Of a DNA stretch of 64,000 nucleotides, positions 1 through 12,399 are shown in pieces. The notes under the pieces are model-generated. The model did not search any database. It was given only the letters and a program-made list of their open reading frames with translations, and was not told where the DNA came from. The position numbers and the translations under genes were made by a program. Within the stretch, counting starts at the first letter, position 1; each line of letters opens with the position of its first letter. The stretch comes from Sodiomyces alkalinus F11 (Eukaryota; Ascomycota; Sordariomycetes; Glomerellales; Plectosphaerellaceae), in contig NW_021167079.1 in the NCBI RefSeq assembly GCF_003711515.1, positions 2,706,946-2,770,945 of the forward strand. Direction: 5' to 3'.

Positions 1-899
1 TCTAGCGGCTGTCTAAGTCTCCCTAAGGCTCCTTCGTCGGTAAGTCTTTCTGCTATTTTCGACGGATATCGGGATCGGGTAAGGTTTCCTTCGTGGTCTC
101 CTACTTACTCTCTAATCGCCACCGGAGCTAGCTAAGCTTCTAGTCTATATCGGGATTCTATTTATTAAACTATAGTTTACTAAGAATAACGTCCTTATAA
201 CCTATATCGTATATATCGAACTTTATTATTCTAGTCTTATTCTGGATTTAACCTAAAGGTGTATAGTCTCCTAGTTAATAATAACTTCTTCGTAGGACTA
301 GTTCTTTCCCGTATATAGAGTAATCTTATACTCCTCTTCTAGGTGTTTCCTAACTTAGGGAATAAAGAACTTTCTTACGGCTACTAGTAAGATAAAGTTT
401 CCTACTACGCCTATATCTAATAGTACGTTTATCTCGTATTCGTTAAGTCGTATTCTAATATAATAGTGCCCTATACTACTACGTGTTATAGAGTATATCT
501 ATTAAGTGCCTCTTATATACTCCTAGCGATAGTATACTCCTAGTTTTTTGCCCGTTTAGCTCGGTATTTAAGGGATATTTCCTTATCTAAGAACCCGTAC
601 TAGATTAAAAGTTATTCTATCTGTCGTAGGCGTTTGTCGAGGGCCTAGAAGCGTGATTCCTAAGCTTCTTAGTCTTGTCCTAGTTATCGGATTTTCCTAG
701 AAGCGTGTGTTACGTAGCTAGTGGTGTCGTATTCGTCTAACCGGTGTTTATAGTAATTATGCCTAGGTGGTTAATCGTCCGATCCTCGTAGGCTTACTGC
801 CTAGTTAGTAAGAGTATCTCGGTCCTCCTAAGCGTGATAAGGTCGCTAACGTATAACTCGTTACTATTCCCCGCTAGTGTCTATCGGTACTATATAGTA

Positions 900-2630
900 G
901 GCTTTACTAAGGTCCGGTTTAGTGAAACGGACTTAGTGGGTTTATCCTAGTAGTTCTTCCGCGAGCTAGTCGAGTATCCGTAGCTGAATAGCTTCTTCCT
1001 CGACTAGGTCGGCTGCTTTTATAGGTTGACACTGGAAGTTCGTGTTATTATCCGGGATTCCGTCGGACTCCGTTTCCTAATCTTATTCTTCGAGCTTAGC
1101 GATTCTCTTTCGGGCACGATCTTCTCCCTCCTGGATTTCTAAGATCTACTTCTATCTCTTAGCTTCTTCTTTCGTCTATCCGTATTTTTAAAGGATTTCT
1201 GCGATAGTTTATAAAGCTGGTTTATCCTTATCCTAGTCGGAGATCTTAAGGCTATAGTCGTTATCGTACTCGTTACTAGATACTATAGCGAGTATCTTCT
1301 AGGGTCTTTTAGGGTAGTACCTAGCTCCGTCTTTCCCTGATTAGTATACTAGATAATAGTTATCGTAGCAGGTTACCTAATAGAGGTTAACGTATAGTAT
1401 TTCGTCCCTATAAATTTCTAGGTATCTAATAGCGTTAATTTCCTTCTTAGGTCCTTTTTTCTTAATCGTATTTGCTTATCGTTACGGTCGTTCTTTCTTA
1501 GGCTTATAATAGTCGCGTGCGTAGTAACCTAGCCTATTATAGTTATAATACTTAACTTTCATTATATCCCTTTTACCCTGCTTATCGCTTTATCGGTTAA
1601 TATTATCGAGCTCTATAGGTCTACTATAGTATCTATATAAGGTGTTTCCGAACTAGCGTGGGTATAATTATTTCTTCTTCGAATTAGCCGTGTAGAACGG
1701 AACGCTTATTTAATACTTCTTCTAACGGCGTTATTTATAGTTCCGGTTATCGATACGAATTATTATCGCGGTATACTCGCTAAATATCTTAGGTCGGTCT
1801 AATCGGTATAGTTCGTCTTTTACTTCTTCCTTAAGTCCTTAGTAGTACCGATCTATAAGGGGCTTATCCGGGTAGCTAAGCTTCGACGAGATTTACTAGA
1901 ACCTCGTAGTATAGTCCGTAGCGGACTTAGTCTAACGTAACTAGCTTAGTCGTTCGGCCGCGACTTTTTCCTTATCGGGCTGGCCGAAGATAGCGTTAAG
2001 TCTCTCGATAAACACGTCGAAGTTCTCGAAGATTACCGTGGTCCCGGGCTTCCTTAGGATCTCTATTCCTATATTCTCTAGGTAGTCTTTATAGATAGAC
2101 TCGAATTATTCGTGCGTATCTCCTATAAGGAGTGCCGCGGTATAGAGTACCTTAGTTTCTTCCGTACGGATACTATCCTAGTAGAATAGGAGATAGCCTT
2201 TAAGCTAAGTAATAAAGCTCTAAAGCTATCCTCGAGTCCCGTTATACTTAGGGGGTATAGGGTATCTATACTTAGCCCCGATTCTAGGATAGTTTAGCTA
2301 AGCCCTTAGGGTTATATTCTCCCCTTAAAGCTAAGTAATTATATCACGAATCTGCTAAAGGTCGTTACTCCCTTTAGTAGTAGTGGTAGGCGTCGCGGTG
2401 CTTATAGCGTTCGTGGTACGGTTATTATTATTCGATATATTAGAAAAGTGATTGCTGGCTACTTTGTCGTCTTATTAAGTTTGTTCTAGTCCTTCCTCTT
2501 CGTCGGAGGAACTGGATTCTTTAGACGATAATTCTTCTTTAGATAAAGTGACTTCTTCTTCCTTAGGCGAAGTAGCTTCTGCTTCGGGCGTACTGCTTAT
2601 TAGCTATTAAGGTTAGCTTACCGAATAGGA
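900..2630 (-). pseudogene. Ty3/Gypsy gag relic (fragment A)
   Basis: Reading the minus strand through stops gives a retrotransposon Gag core at about 1,740-2,110, with the usual pattern of an FGQPDKE-type segment, then an arginine/leucine-rich helix and a segment ending near KDELYRLDRP. A CX2CX4HX4C zinc knuckle lies at 1,509-1,550. Three of its ligands now read as tyrosine, as expected from TGT/TGC to TAT/TAC changes, and the His position also reads Tyr. An acidic, glutamate-rich tail continues towards 900. No pol belonging to this gag was identified to its left, so the unit probably continues off the window or is truncated. It is not functional. The 5' limit near 2,630 is approximate. Confidence 0.75.
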
Positions 2631-2939
2631 TCGATTAAAATATTACGACGGCTTCCGGTCCTCTATAGTATAGCGGACGATAGGGGACTAGCGTTAAGGT
2701 TTTAGTTTAAAATAAGAAAAGGATATTAACTAAAGAGTAATAACTATCGTTCGTAGTGTTTAGTCGTAGTTACGTCGTAAAGACTAAGCGTCTTCTTTAT
2801 AAGGTAGAGTTAGGCGTAGACTAATAGTCTAGGTAAAGACTTAGATTAATCGATATCTTATTCTCTAATAGAAGTAAGACCTAGGATACGCTAGTTTATA
2901 TACTAGTGGTGCTTCCTTACCCGTAGTGATTATTCCTTA

Positions 2940-3200
2940 CGTGGTCGCTATGCCCAGGTGATTCTATCGTGACTAATCACTTATTAGTCACTTCGTCGGA
3001 GTGATCGACCCCGGTCCGTCCCGGACAGTACACTAAGTACCTTCGTACCTGGTGACACGTGACTTGGCACGTGACTCCCCGAGTCACCCTGTGCTGTCCC
3101 CCGTCCATAGCCGTCCCGTGGGATATACACCAGTGTACCCATGGGGTTGGTCTATGTTAGGCGGCCGGCCGTAACAGTAACCTTATATCGGTGCCTCGGC
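2940..3200. other. RIP-spared pocket with two CACGTG motifs
   Basis: Inside the mutated island this segment keeps normal CpA and TpG. I counted 10 CpA and 13 TpG in bases 3,001-3,180. It is GC-rich and carries two CACGTG palindromes at 3,056-3,061 and 3,068-3,073, within a 12-bp-spaced repeat of CACGTGACT. No coding sequence is apparent. It may be a unique sequence trapped between repeats, or a younger insertion. Confidence 0.6.
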
Positions 3201-3439
3201 ACCGTATATCGCCTATCCATAGCGTGGCACCCGTAGACGGATAGATAAACGGAATAGTAGAATTAGAACCTTAAGTATTACCTACGTGTATTCTACTCGT
3301 AGGAATAGGATAACTAGGTTAACCGACTACCGTTAGCAGAATTCACCTATAATATAGCGTGGTATTCTACGATACGTTACACCCTATCCGATACGTTAAT
3401 AGGCTATAACGCCCCAGGGCCCTAATAAAGTATAGCTCT

Positions 3440-3990
3440 CGAGGGCAGGCGAGGTTTATACCGCCGAAGCCGAGCACTATACGGAGCACCTTATAGCCTA
3501 GCGCCGGTCTATTTCGGACCTCATTAAAAGAGCGCAGGCTTCCTACGAACGGTATTATAATAACGGTCGTGCCTAATATTCCTTTAAGGTGGACGAGTAC
3601 GTTTTATTATCCACGAAGAATATCCGATAGAAGAGGCTATCTAAAAAGCTTAGCGATAAGTTTATCGGGCTATATAAGGTGACTAAAATCGTTAGTATAT
3701 ATAGCCTTACCTACTAGTTAGAACTGCTAAAGGGTATAAGGATTTATAACGTTTTCCCCGTTTCCCTGATAGAACTATAGAGGTCCCGCGACGGGTTATA
3801 ACCGGAACCACCTATAGTCGACGTCGAACTAGACTTAGAAGAATATAAGGTCGAGGCTATCCTGGACTATCGATATCAAGGCTAACGGCGCTAGTACCTG
3901 ATTAAATAGGCCGGCTATAGCGACGAGGAGAATACCTAGGAGCCGAAGCGGAACGTACCTGATAAACTTGTTAATAATTATTTTAGGATA
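3440..3990 (+). pseudogene. Ty3/Gypsy integrase C-terminus with chromodomain (fragment B)
   Basis: The plus strand, read through stop codons, shows the end of a chromovirus integrase. First comes the arginine/lysine-rich linker, then the GPY/F-type module (SDKFIGLYKVTKIV), then the R-I-x-x-V-F-x-V-S-L motif near 3,745-3,770. A chromodomain follows at about 3,850-3,985 (AILDYRY, then a YLIK-AGYSDEENT core). Internal stops sit where Gln or Trp is expected, fitting CpA-to-TpA mutation. The orientation is opposite to the other two Gypsy fragments, so it belongs to a separate insertion. The upstream RT and integrase core are absent here. Confidence 0.85.
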
Positions 3991-4302
3991 AGGCTTTCCG
4001 TCTCGGGGAACTATATAGGGTTATATATTATCCCTAATAGGGACCTTATAGAGATAACGTAAGGGTATTATTATATATCCCTCTCTCCTTATAGGTGGCA
4101 CTTTATAATAAGACTTACTAGGAACTAAATAGGTTTACACACTATCCCCGTAAGGGACCTAATATAGATAAGGGTCTATGTATCGGCTATATTAACTAAA
4201 ATCCTTTAGTGGGCGGTGGAGATAAGTTCTTATAAAAGGACCCCCCCTTAACCTAAACGGGGACTATATAGGTATTATCGCCTCGGTTACTATTTTCTTT
4301 CG

Positions 4303-4372
4303 TTTAAGCGTTTTGCTCTCGATCTCTATTCTTCCTTTTAAGCGTTTTGCTCCCGACCTCTATTCCTTTTCG
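4303..4372. repeat. Two-copy 35-bp direct repeat
   Basis: Two adjacent near-identical units of about 35 bp begin with TTTAAGCGTTTTGCTC at 4,303 and 4,338 and differ mainly at C/T positions. The repeat lies downstream of the chromodomain fragment and may belong to its LTR or 3' untranslated region, which is inference. Confidence 0.6.
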
Positions 4373-4659
4373 GGTATAACGCCCTAATCCCCGTTCCTCT
4401 TCCTTCGGCATAACGGCTTATCACCTTAAAGTCTATTTCCTTCTACTATTCCCTTACTTAACCGTCATGATAGGGACACGATTATATTATAATAGAAGTA
4501 TAGTTAGGGACTATTAGGGTTATGATAGGAATACCCTAAAGCTAGTTACAAAAAAGGAAAAACCTAACCCGAAGGCTAGTAAAAAACCTAAAAAAAAAAT
4601 AACCGTTCCTCTATATATACTATCACGGCCCCTTTAGGGCGTCCTTAAACCCCACTAAC

Positions 4660-6350
4660 TTATCGTCTAGAGAGGTAGGCTCGCGCCTAACCGCCTCACC
4701 GTTATCCTCTGTATATACCTGGCTCTGCCCCGCGGCAGTAGCCGTTACCCCCTTTTACCTACTACCCGCGGATAGCGTTAAAGGAGAAAAAGATAAAGAC
4801 GTTTTTGCCTTCTATTTCTTCTTCTTCTTCCCTAATAAAGGAGTTAAGGGCGTTAAAGCCTTCTTCCCCTTACCTTTCTTCACTAATAAGGACGGCACTA
4901 TATCGTTATCGTCGGGCACTTCGTAAGGGTCCGGTGGACCCTATAGACCTTACGGTATCGTGACCCCCGACAGCGAGCCTTAAGGTTACGCAGAGCCACT
5001 ATCACTAAACATATTATCACCTGTAAAGCTAACCCCCACGGGGGCTAAGGCAGACCCTAAGGGTGTAGGCAGGTCTTCCTAGGCCTAAGCCTAGGCCAGG
5101 TTAAGAGTAGCTATCTGCTCGAAAGCAGTAGCCGTCCGCTCCTAGGCCGCGAGATCGCGCCCGTGCAACGTAAGGCGTTATTATTTAATATCGAGGCGTT
5201 TCTGCTCGACGGTAAAACGCTACTACTATAGCCCGACGAATTACTTAAGGAGCGACTCTATACTATTAAGCCTCTCGTGAATATTTTCCGCCGTTTTCTA
5301 GCCGGCGTCGGTAACTTCCTTAGCTTAACGCTAAGTAGCTATAGCTTCCTCGACAGACGACTGGCTAACCTCTAGCGTCGCTTAACCTAAAGCCTCTCTA
5401 AGGATAACCTAGCATCGAACTACTATAGCCTAGTATCACGCAGGATTAGTAAGGGTACTATACAGGATTAATAAGGGGACACGGTTAGTAATACTCACGC
5501 GACGACTCTTATTTAGGCCACCTTTATCGATAGTAATAACTAAAACCTTTTACAGCTACTCGGCAGCGTTCTTACTGGCGATAGGAAGCTATTACAGGTA
5601 TCAGATTAACGGGGACTATAGAGTAGTCTATAAAAGGAGGGGCTATAGGAATAGTGTTAAAGATATAGGACTTACCACGCGGTATTTAAGGCTATTATGC
5701 TTAGAGTAGTAGTGGCACTTATTCGTACGCTGACCGTTATCGGCGTGACGGCACGTCTCGGCCTTGATAGTATACGTCTTTTCCTTAAAGTTAATCGTTA
5801 CTAACTTACCTGTATAACGTATATAGGGGGCCCTTAAATCCCCGCCTATACCGATATCCACTACCCTTTAGCGTGGAGCGACCGACGGCGTAATAGTCGA
5901 CGATAACGTAACCGTAGTAGAAGTAGGAGGCTCTAGCGTAGCCGGAGCGATAACCTACGATAAGGCAGGCGGTATAGCCAACTACGGGGCAGACTACCTA
6001 GCGGACTATAAGGTTAACGCCGCAACCACGATCTTAATCCTTTTAGAGGACCGCGTTATACTCGCGGGAGTAGCGACGCGCTTATTATTATTATTATCTT
6101 CCTAGGAAGGTATAGTGACTACACTAGACGTGTGATTAGCTACTATTATAGACTACGGGCGTGTAAAAGCACTTATAAGATCGTAGTTAATTAATTAATT
6201 AAGTAAAACTATAAACCGTTAGTACGAGATACCTTAGATTAGGTAGAACTTATAAGGCATAGTATAATCGAAAATTAAGTATAGAAGAGGAAGAAAAGAA
6301 TAGGAAGAGGGAGTAATAGCAGGTTACGCGATACCCCCCTAACGGCAGTT
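4660..6350. repeat. RIP-mutated repeat of unknown family
   Basis: This stretch shows the same TpA excess as its surroundings. The only sizeable open frame is a 72-codon minus-strand ORF at 5,643-5,861. It contains cysteine and tyrosine residues spaced like a mutated zinc-binding motif (C-x11-C, then H-Y-Y and K-Y, where the tyrosines may replace cysteines). The motif resembles short fungal Cys-rich domains found in repeats, but the similarity is too weak to name. It is most likely a fragment of a repeat-encoded protein and not a gene. Confidence 0.4.
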
Positions 6351-6919
6351 ATATAGGCACCTATTTTTAGTATAAAGAAGAAAGCTACGAAATTCACGGA
6401 AGGAGTAATAACGGGCCCTACACGATACTAGCTTTAGGAGTCTTTATAGATAGATTAAAGGGATAACCCAGGAGGATAAAGGGGCAGATTCGACGGCCCG
6501 GGAAAGAACCTCCCTAGAACCCCTTAGGTTCCCGGTAAGGGCACGGCTATAGGCACCGGATTCAGGAGCACGAAAAGGAGTAGTCCTTATTAGTGACCTT
6601 AGTTAATAGATAAAAGGTGAGAGGGTATACCCAGATTAGAGCCACGGCTAAAGGGGCACTAGGTGGGAACCTATTAGGGTCCCGTCGGGAAGGGCTTTAG
6701 TTCGGGGTATTAAGGGAATTAGGGATTTAGGAGCGGACTCGGAGGCTAGGTTTCGGAGGAGCCGAGAGGCCGGCACGGATCGGGCGCTCCTAAGGATAGG
6801 AGTATCCGGGGGAGGTCGCTATATTAGGTGCCTATAGCAGTGGTTATGATAGGTCCCTAGTATAAACCTATAGGGGTCTAGGTATACCCAGTCTAAGACC
6901 CCTTAAGGCATAAATAAAG

Positions 6920-7010
6920 TAAGTTATCACATAGCAAATAGAATAGTCCCTCGAAGGAAATAAGGCAGCCCTCGAGGAAGTAAATAAGTAGCCCTCGAGG
7001 AGTAGGGCGT
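6920..7010. repeat. Short degenerate tandem repeat, CCTCGAGGA-type
   Basis: Three spaced copies of a CCCTCGA(A/G)G(G/A) core occur within about 60 bp, separated by AT-rich spacers. The position just beyond the 3' end of the minus-strand pol relic suggests part of an LTR, but no matching copy was found at the other end of that element. Confidence 0.35.
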
Positions 7011-7139
7011 AGTCTTAAGGAGCGAGGGAGCCTCCCCTTTAAAGAGGGAAGCCAGCGATTAATCTGATTCCTTAGCTACACCCACGTTTAATCCCCTTAT
7101 GATCCTATCGTGACCACACCTGGTTCCTTGCTTGACCCT

Positions 7140-10100
7140 ACCTTTTCACTCTTTACGGCTACCCATTTAATAACTTCCTTAGTTTTATAGGGTCCTAGGT
7201 ATTTATCCGAGAGCTTCTTACTAGGCCGCTTCTACTTAATATTCTTAGCGGAGAGGAGGATATACTTACCCTTTTTAAACCTATGAGTAAGCTTATCGGT
7301 ATTATAGTACTTTATATAGGTCTTTTGGGCTTTCTTAATAAGATCTATAAGGGCTCTCCTATTCGCTATTAGGTGCTTAATATACTTATCGGCCGACACG
7401 GCATAGAATTTATCAGCCTTAGGGAGCGTAATATTATTAGGTCCTTAGGGGGTATAGCCTATAAGTGCTATAGCGGGGGATTACTAGATCGTAAAATACT
7501 ACATGGTATTATATATAAACTAGGCTAGTAAAAGTTAATCCACCGAGTTATCCTGCTATTAAGTATAAAAGGTCCTTAGGTAGTACTCTAGGTTCTAATA
7601 CTAATACTTAGTTTAACTATCGGTCTATGGATAAAACGCTATTAATAGTCGCCTCTTAAGTCTTAGGCGCCTATATAGGGTAAACTAAAATTTACTCGTG
7701 AATAAAAAACTATAATTAGAAATAATACTATCTAGTAGGCTAAAGATAAAGAAGATACTTAATTATATAAGGTTCGCTAGGTCCTCCGTATTTAAACTAG
7801 AACTGCACGGGATATATAGGGTAAATTTCGTGTATCGGTACACGACGATAAGGATAGCGTCCTTTTTCCTACCTCCGTGTATTACGGGCGGTAGACCGGT
7901 AATAAAGTCGACTAAAATTTCCTAGAATAGACGGCCTAGTATAGAGAGACTCTAAAGGCACCCGTAGGGTTTATAATATCTAGGTTTAGTCCTTTAATAA
8001 ATAGGTCAAGTAGGGACGAAAGTCTTAACGTCTTGTTTTATATATTTCTAAAAGAAGGCGTCCGTAATACGTCGAAGGGTCCTAGTAATTCTATAGTATC
8101 TAGCTATAGGATAGTCGTGGAAAGCCTATAATACTTATTCGCGGAGACCGGAGTATTTCGGAATAAAAAGCCTATCGCGGAAAAAGACTAGACCTTATTT
8201 ATTATAGGACCACGGTTTAGTCGGGTTACCTTCCCGTAACGACTTATAAAAGAGGTCCTCTTATTAGGCTTCTATAATATTATGCTTAAGACTGGGTAAT
8301 AACGTTATTATATCTTCGTAAGGGGCAGGGATAGTATTAGAGATAGCGTAAACGGGCCTAACCGTAAACTTTTACGTAAACGCTTCTACTAGCTTTTATC
8401 CCTCTACGCGAAGGTTAAGACTTCCTGCTATATACTAGGGCTTCCTCGAGAGGCTATCTATAGGGTTACTAATACCCGGTCGGTATCGGATAATAAAGTC
8501 GTAGACTACTAATTCCTTAAGCTATCGGGCGTACTAGGCCTTAACCTTAGGTTTTTTAAGAAGGTAGGGGTGGTTTAAGTAGTCCGTTAGCACCTCTATA
8601 GGGGTTTACACGTAGGCGATATAGTATCTTTATTATCGAAAAGCTTCTATAATAGCTATAAGCTTTATATCCGAGGTAAAGTAGTTTAACTTAGGACCTT
8701 ATAGCTTCCTAGAGAAGAATACTATAGGTCTTTACTATTAGTCTACGTTAAGTTAACTAATAACTATACTTAGGGCGAAACTCGATACGTCCGGCTTAAT
8801 CCGGATTAATAATATCGGGTTAGAATATCGAAGAATAGGCGTTTCCTGAAATTTCTAGTATAATAGCCGAAAAGTATCCCGCTCCCTAAAGGTTAATACG
8901 AAGACCCTTACTCTTCCCCCGTCTTTTAATAGGTTAGTTAGTAGTGCTATAATCTTAGAGTAGGACTTAATAAACCGCCGGTAAAAACCCGTGAATCCTA
9001 AGAAAACCTGGATTTTCTTAATCGTGTCTAGCTTTTCCTAATCCCGAATAGCTTCTACCCGCTTAGGGTCTATAAAGACATTATAAGGATTATAGATAAA
9101 CCCAAGGAACTCTACCTCTTAAATTTTAAAGATATATTTCTTCGGATTAGCGTATAGGGACTATTCTTATAGCTGTTATAGGATACTCCGTATATATCGC
9201 CGATATAATACCACGTCTAAGCTATAGATTAGGATATTATCTAGGTAAATAATATAAATAGTATCTATAAGTCCTCGTAAAGACTTATTAATATACTATT
9301 AGAAAGAGGCAGGCGTGTTATAAAGACTAAAAGACATTATTAAATACTTATAATAACCGTACTTAGTCCGAAATACGGTTTTCTATTTATCGCCTTCTCG
9401 GATCCGTAGCCGGTAATAAGCGTCCTTAAGGTCTAACTTTATATAGATCGTCGAATAGGATAGGCGGTCTAAAATCTTATAAATTAGTGGGAGTAGCGTA
9501 CGGTCCTTCTTAATTACCTTATTGAGTCCTTAGTAGTCTATATATAGTCTTAGCTTTCCACCCTTCTTTAGGATAAAAAGAATAGGGGCGCTTATTAGAC
9601 TAGATAAAGGCCGGATCTATTATTTCTCCGAAGTATCTTTAATATACTCCCTTAAGACTACGAGTTCCTCCTCGGCTAAGGCGTAGATAGGACTAAAGGG
9701 GGGCGATTTACCATCGTTAAGTTTAATTACGTAGTCCTACATATAGTACGGTAGAAGATATCTAGCTTCGATTATATTAAAAACGTTAGTAAAATCTCGG
9801 TATAGTTTAGGGAGGGTATCCTTATTAAAGGGTTTAGGGGAATTCTGGGTATCCTCTTAGTAGTCTTAAGGAGGGTCTTAGGTAGCGGTTATAATCTATC
9901 CTAGACGCGTGGGATAGACGGCTATAGTAGTCTATGCTATTAAAGGGATTACCGTGGTAGCGCGGTTAATAGCCTTCCGTAGTTAACGGGTCGTGGTAGT
10001 AAGGGCTAATTTAGACTTTTAAAGGCGGAAAGTCTATATCTTATCCTTTTAGTAGATACTAGGACTATAGGACTAAAGCTATAGGAGACTAAGGATAGCC

Positions 10101-11830
10101 TAGGTGCTATTAGGATCTAAATCTATAACGTGGAATATAATAGTTTTGGCTTAGGTCCTCCCCTAACTATCTATAATCTAGTAGATTAATTTTACTATAC
10201 TATAAGTCTTTACCTGCTAACCTAGTACTAACCAGGAGATATCCTTAGTAGGTCCTAAGGGTTTATAACCGGGTAAAAGGCTAGCGCGGTTAATAACATC
10301 TAAGTCCGAACCTAAGTCTATATAAGTATAGCAGGAGGTCTATTCGTTATCTTATTATACACCGCCGTATTATAACCTGAGTTATACCTTTAAAGGGCCC
10401 TAAGAAAGAGGTGCCGATATAGATAGCGCGCGTTCCTACTAGGAGGGTTCCTCGGAAGGTATAACCTATACTTAACCTACTATTATGCTTCTTTTAGGAT
10501 CCACTAGTATAGTATTAGTACTAGGCGTCTTATTATCAGTCTACGGCCTATTAGTATTCTAATTCGTCTTCCTAGGGTCCTTTAAATATAAGGAGCGATA
10601 ATAGCCTTTCTCGTGATAGTAAAAATACTTGATTTCCTTAATAGGGGGTAGTAGGCTAGTCCTAGGGTTTTTCGGGGGTTTATCCGATATATCCTCGTTT
10701 TATCCTTTAATACCCTTAGTGTTATTCTGGTTACGACTATAAGAAGGGCTTAATTATCTTTTCCGCTTATCGTTACGCTTAGCCCGCTAATAGGCAGGTA
10801 AGGAAGAGCGAGGCTAGTTATTATCCTTAGTATCCTGAATTAAGGTAACCTAGGCTTAGCCGGCGGCTATATAAAGCTTTTTAACTAACTTCGGTAATCC
10901 TCTAGCACGGATCCGGTCTTTAAGGGGCTTTTATAATTTATTAAGAATTAACTATATACGAATTTTATCGTTAAGAATAATAGGAACTTCTATAAAAAGC
11001 CTATTTATAAAGTCTAGGAATCTATTATAGGATTAGTCTAGTTTTTACAGTATACGGTCGGAGAATAGTTATTCCGTGATAGATATTTCCCGGGTATTAT
11101 CGTTAACTAATAGAGTAACGAGGAACTTTTTTATATCTTCCTAAATAGCTCCTCCTTCACGATTTATATATCCGAAGGTAGTCCTTTAATACTAACGCTA
11201 TAGTGACTTAGTAGTCTATAGGAGACTATTAGAGGAGTAGAAGATTTTAGGTAGTTTAGTACGAAAATAATTAGGGTTTATAGCGATCCGGGACTCGATA
11301 TCTTTAACGAATATAAGATATCCGTTATAAGATACTCTATCCTACTTAGGGATATCCACGTTAATTTTAATTACCTTATTACCCTATACGGGTATACTTA
11401 AAGAGGACCGGGAGGGCTCCTAGGAAATTATGGGGGTAACGGTATTAGGGTCGATACCGCTACGTAGAAGTTCGAGTCGGCGTTTTTTCTTCTTTCTCTT
11501 AGAACGTAGTTTAAAATAACGGGTCTTTATTATAAGTTCGGTATTTTAGAGGTCTATTATAAGGAGACTCTAAAGATCTAAATAAGTATATCGTGTTACA
11601 CGGTAGTCCCTTTATAATTTAGGATTAAGAGTATTAGGGTTAGGGGTATTATCGGAGTAAGGGGGGGTAAAAGTGAAGAGGATTCTTCGTCGTTCTTATC
11701 TATAGGTCCTATAGGTGGGGGAACTAGCGGATTAAGGCGTTAAGGTATAGTGGTCTCTTAGTATTCTCCTAGGGACTAATCGTTATAATTCCTATTAGTC
11801 GTTATACCCGTGTAGAAGGGGAGAATGAAT
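7140..11830 (-). mobile_element. Degraded Ty3/Gypsy gag-pol (element C)
   Basis: Read from right to left on the minus strand, the order is Gag (about 11,300-10,640), zinc knuckle at 10,583-10,630 with three Cys now Tyr, reverse transcriptase, RNase H (about 8,720-8,400), integrase core and integrase tail (about 7,600-7,150). The RT retains the LRLYIDY-GLNKV motif near 9,490-9,588. Its catalytic YLDD reads YLDN at 9,236-9,247, exactly the change that a plus-strand CpA-to-TpA mutation would cause. The RNase H end keeps a YDFIIRYRPG-type motif. The GPY module near 7,180 starts normally and then diverges, with no chromodomain, so the 3' end is truncated or recombined. LTRs were not resolved. Confidence 0.85.
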
Positions 11831-12063
11831 AAAATGTTATAGATATACTATAAGGAGTAATAGGCGACTACTAAACGATATAAGATTACCTAAGGACTAG
11901 TAAGAACTAAAAAGGGGGTATCGTGATAAGATTATTCGTTAAGTCCTTCCGAGACTCTCGGAACTATAGAAGGCACTCCCCTCTTTATACCTACCTAAGG
12001 TCTTCTAACTAAGTGGGTAGTAAAAGGCCTCCTTAGGACTAAGTTAGGCGTAAGCTGGTTCTT

Positions 12064-12113
12064 AAGCTAACTAGCTTACTAGATCTAAGCCGACTTCTAA
12101 GCTAACTAGCTTA
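12064..12113. repeat. Paired near-palindromic 15-bp repeat
   Basis: The sequence AAGCTAACTAGCTTA occurs at 12,064-12,078 and again at 12,099-12,113. Each copy is close to a palindrome. It lies at the right edge of the RIP island, 5' of the minus-strand Gypsy relic, so it could be part of its LTR. Confidence 0.45.
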
Positions 12114-12399
12114 TTTAACCTCGACACGTTATATCTTTAACGGTCTAACCTGACTACGATCCCCCTATCTATATATAAGTCTAGTGCTAGTCCTATAGCA
12201 ACGTATAAGCACTGTATATTCTGATAGCCGTATACCCGTTATATTTACCGGTTATAAATAGCTTTAATCGCCTAACTAACGTTTTAGGGCGATTAGGGGG
12301 TATATCGAATAGACTATAGTCTTTTCGGTTACGTAACGGGCCGGATTACTAAGAGTATAATCCGGGTAGACACCTACAGAATTTTCACCACTAATATTA

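Noticed and set aside
2957..11930. Recurring TATCGTGA-type strings as LTR ends (2,965; 4,965; 7,106; 11,923)
   Set aside because: They could mark LTR termini, but no paired long direct repeats could be aligned by eye, so LTRs are not called.
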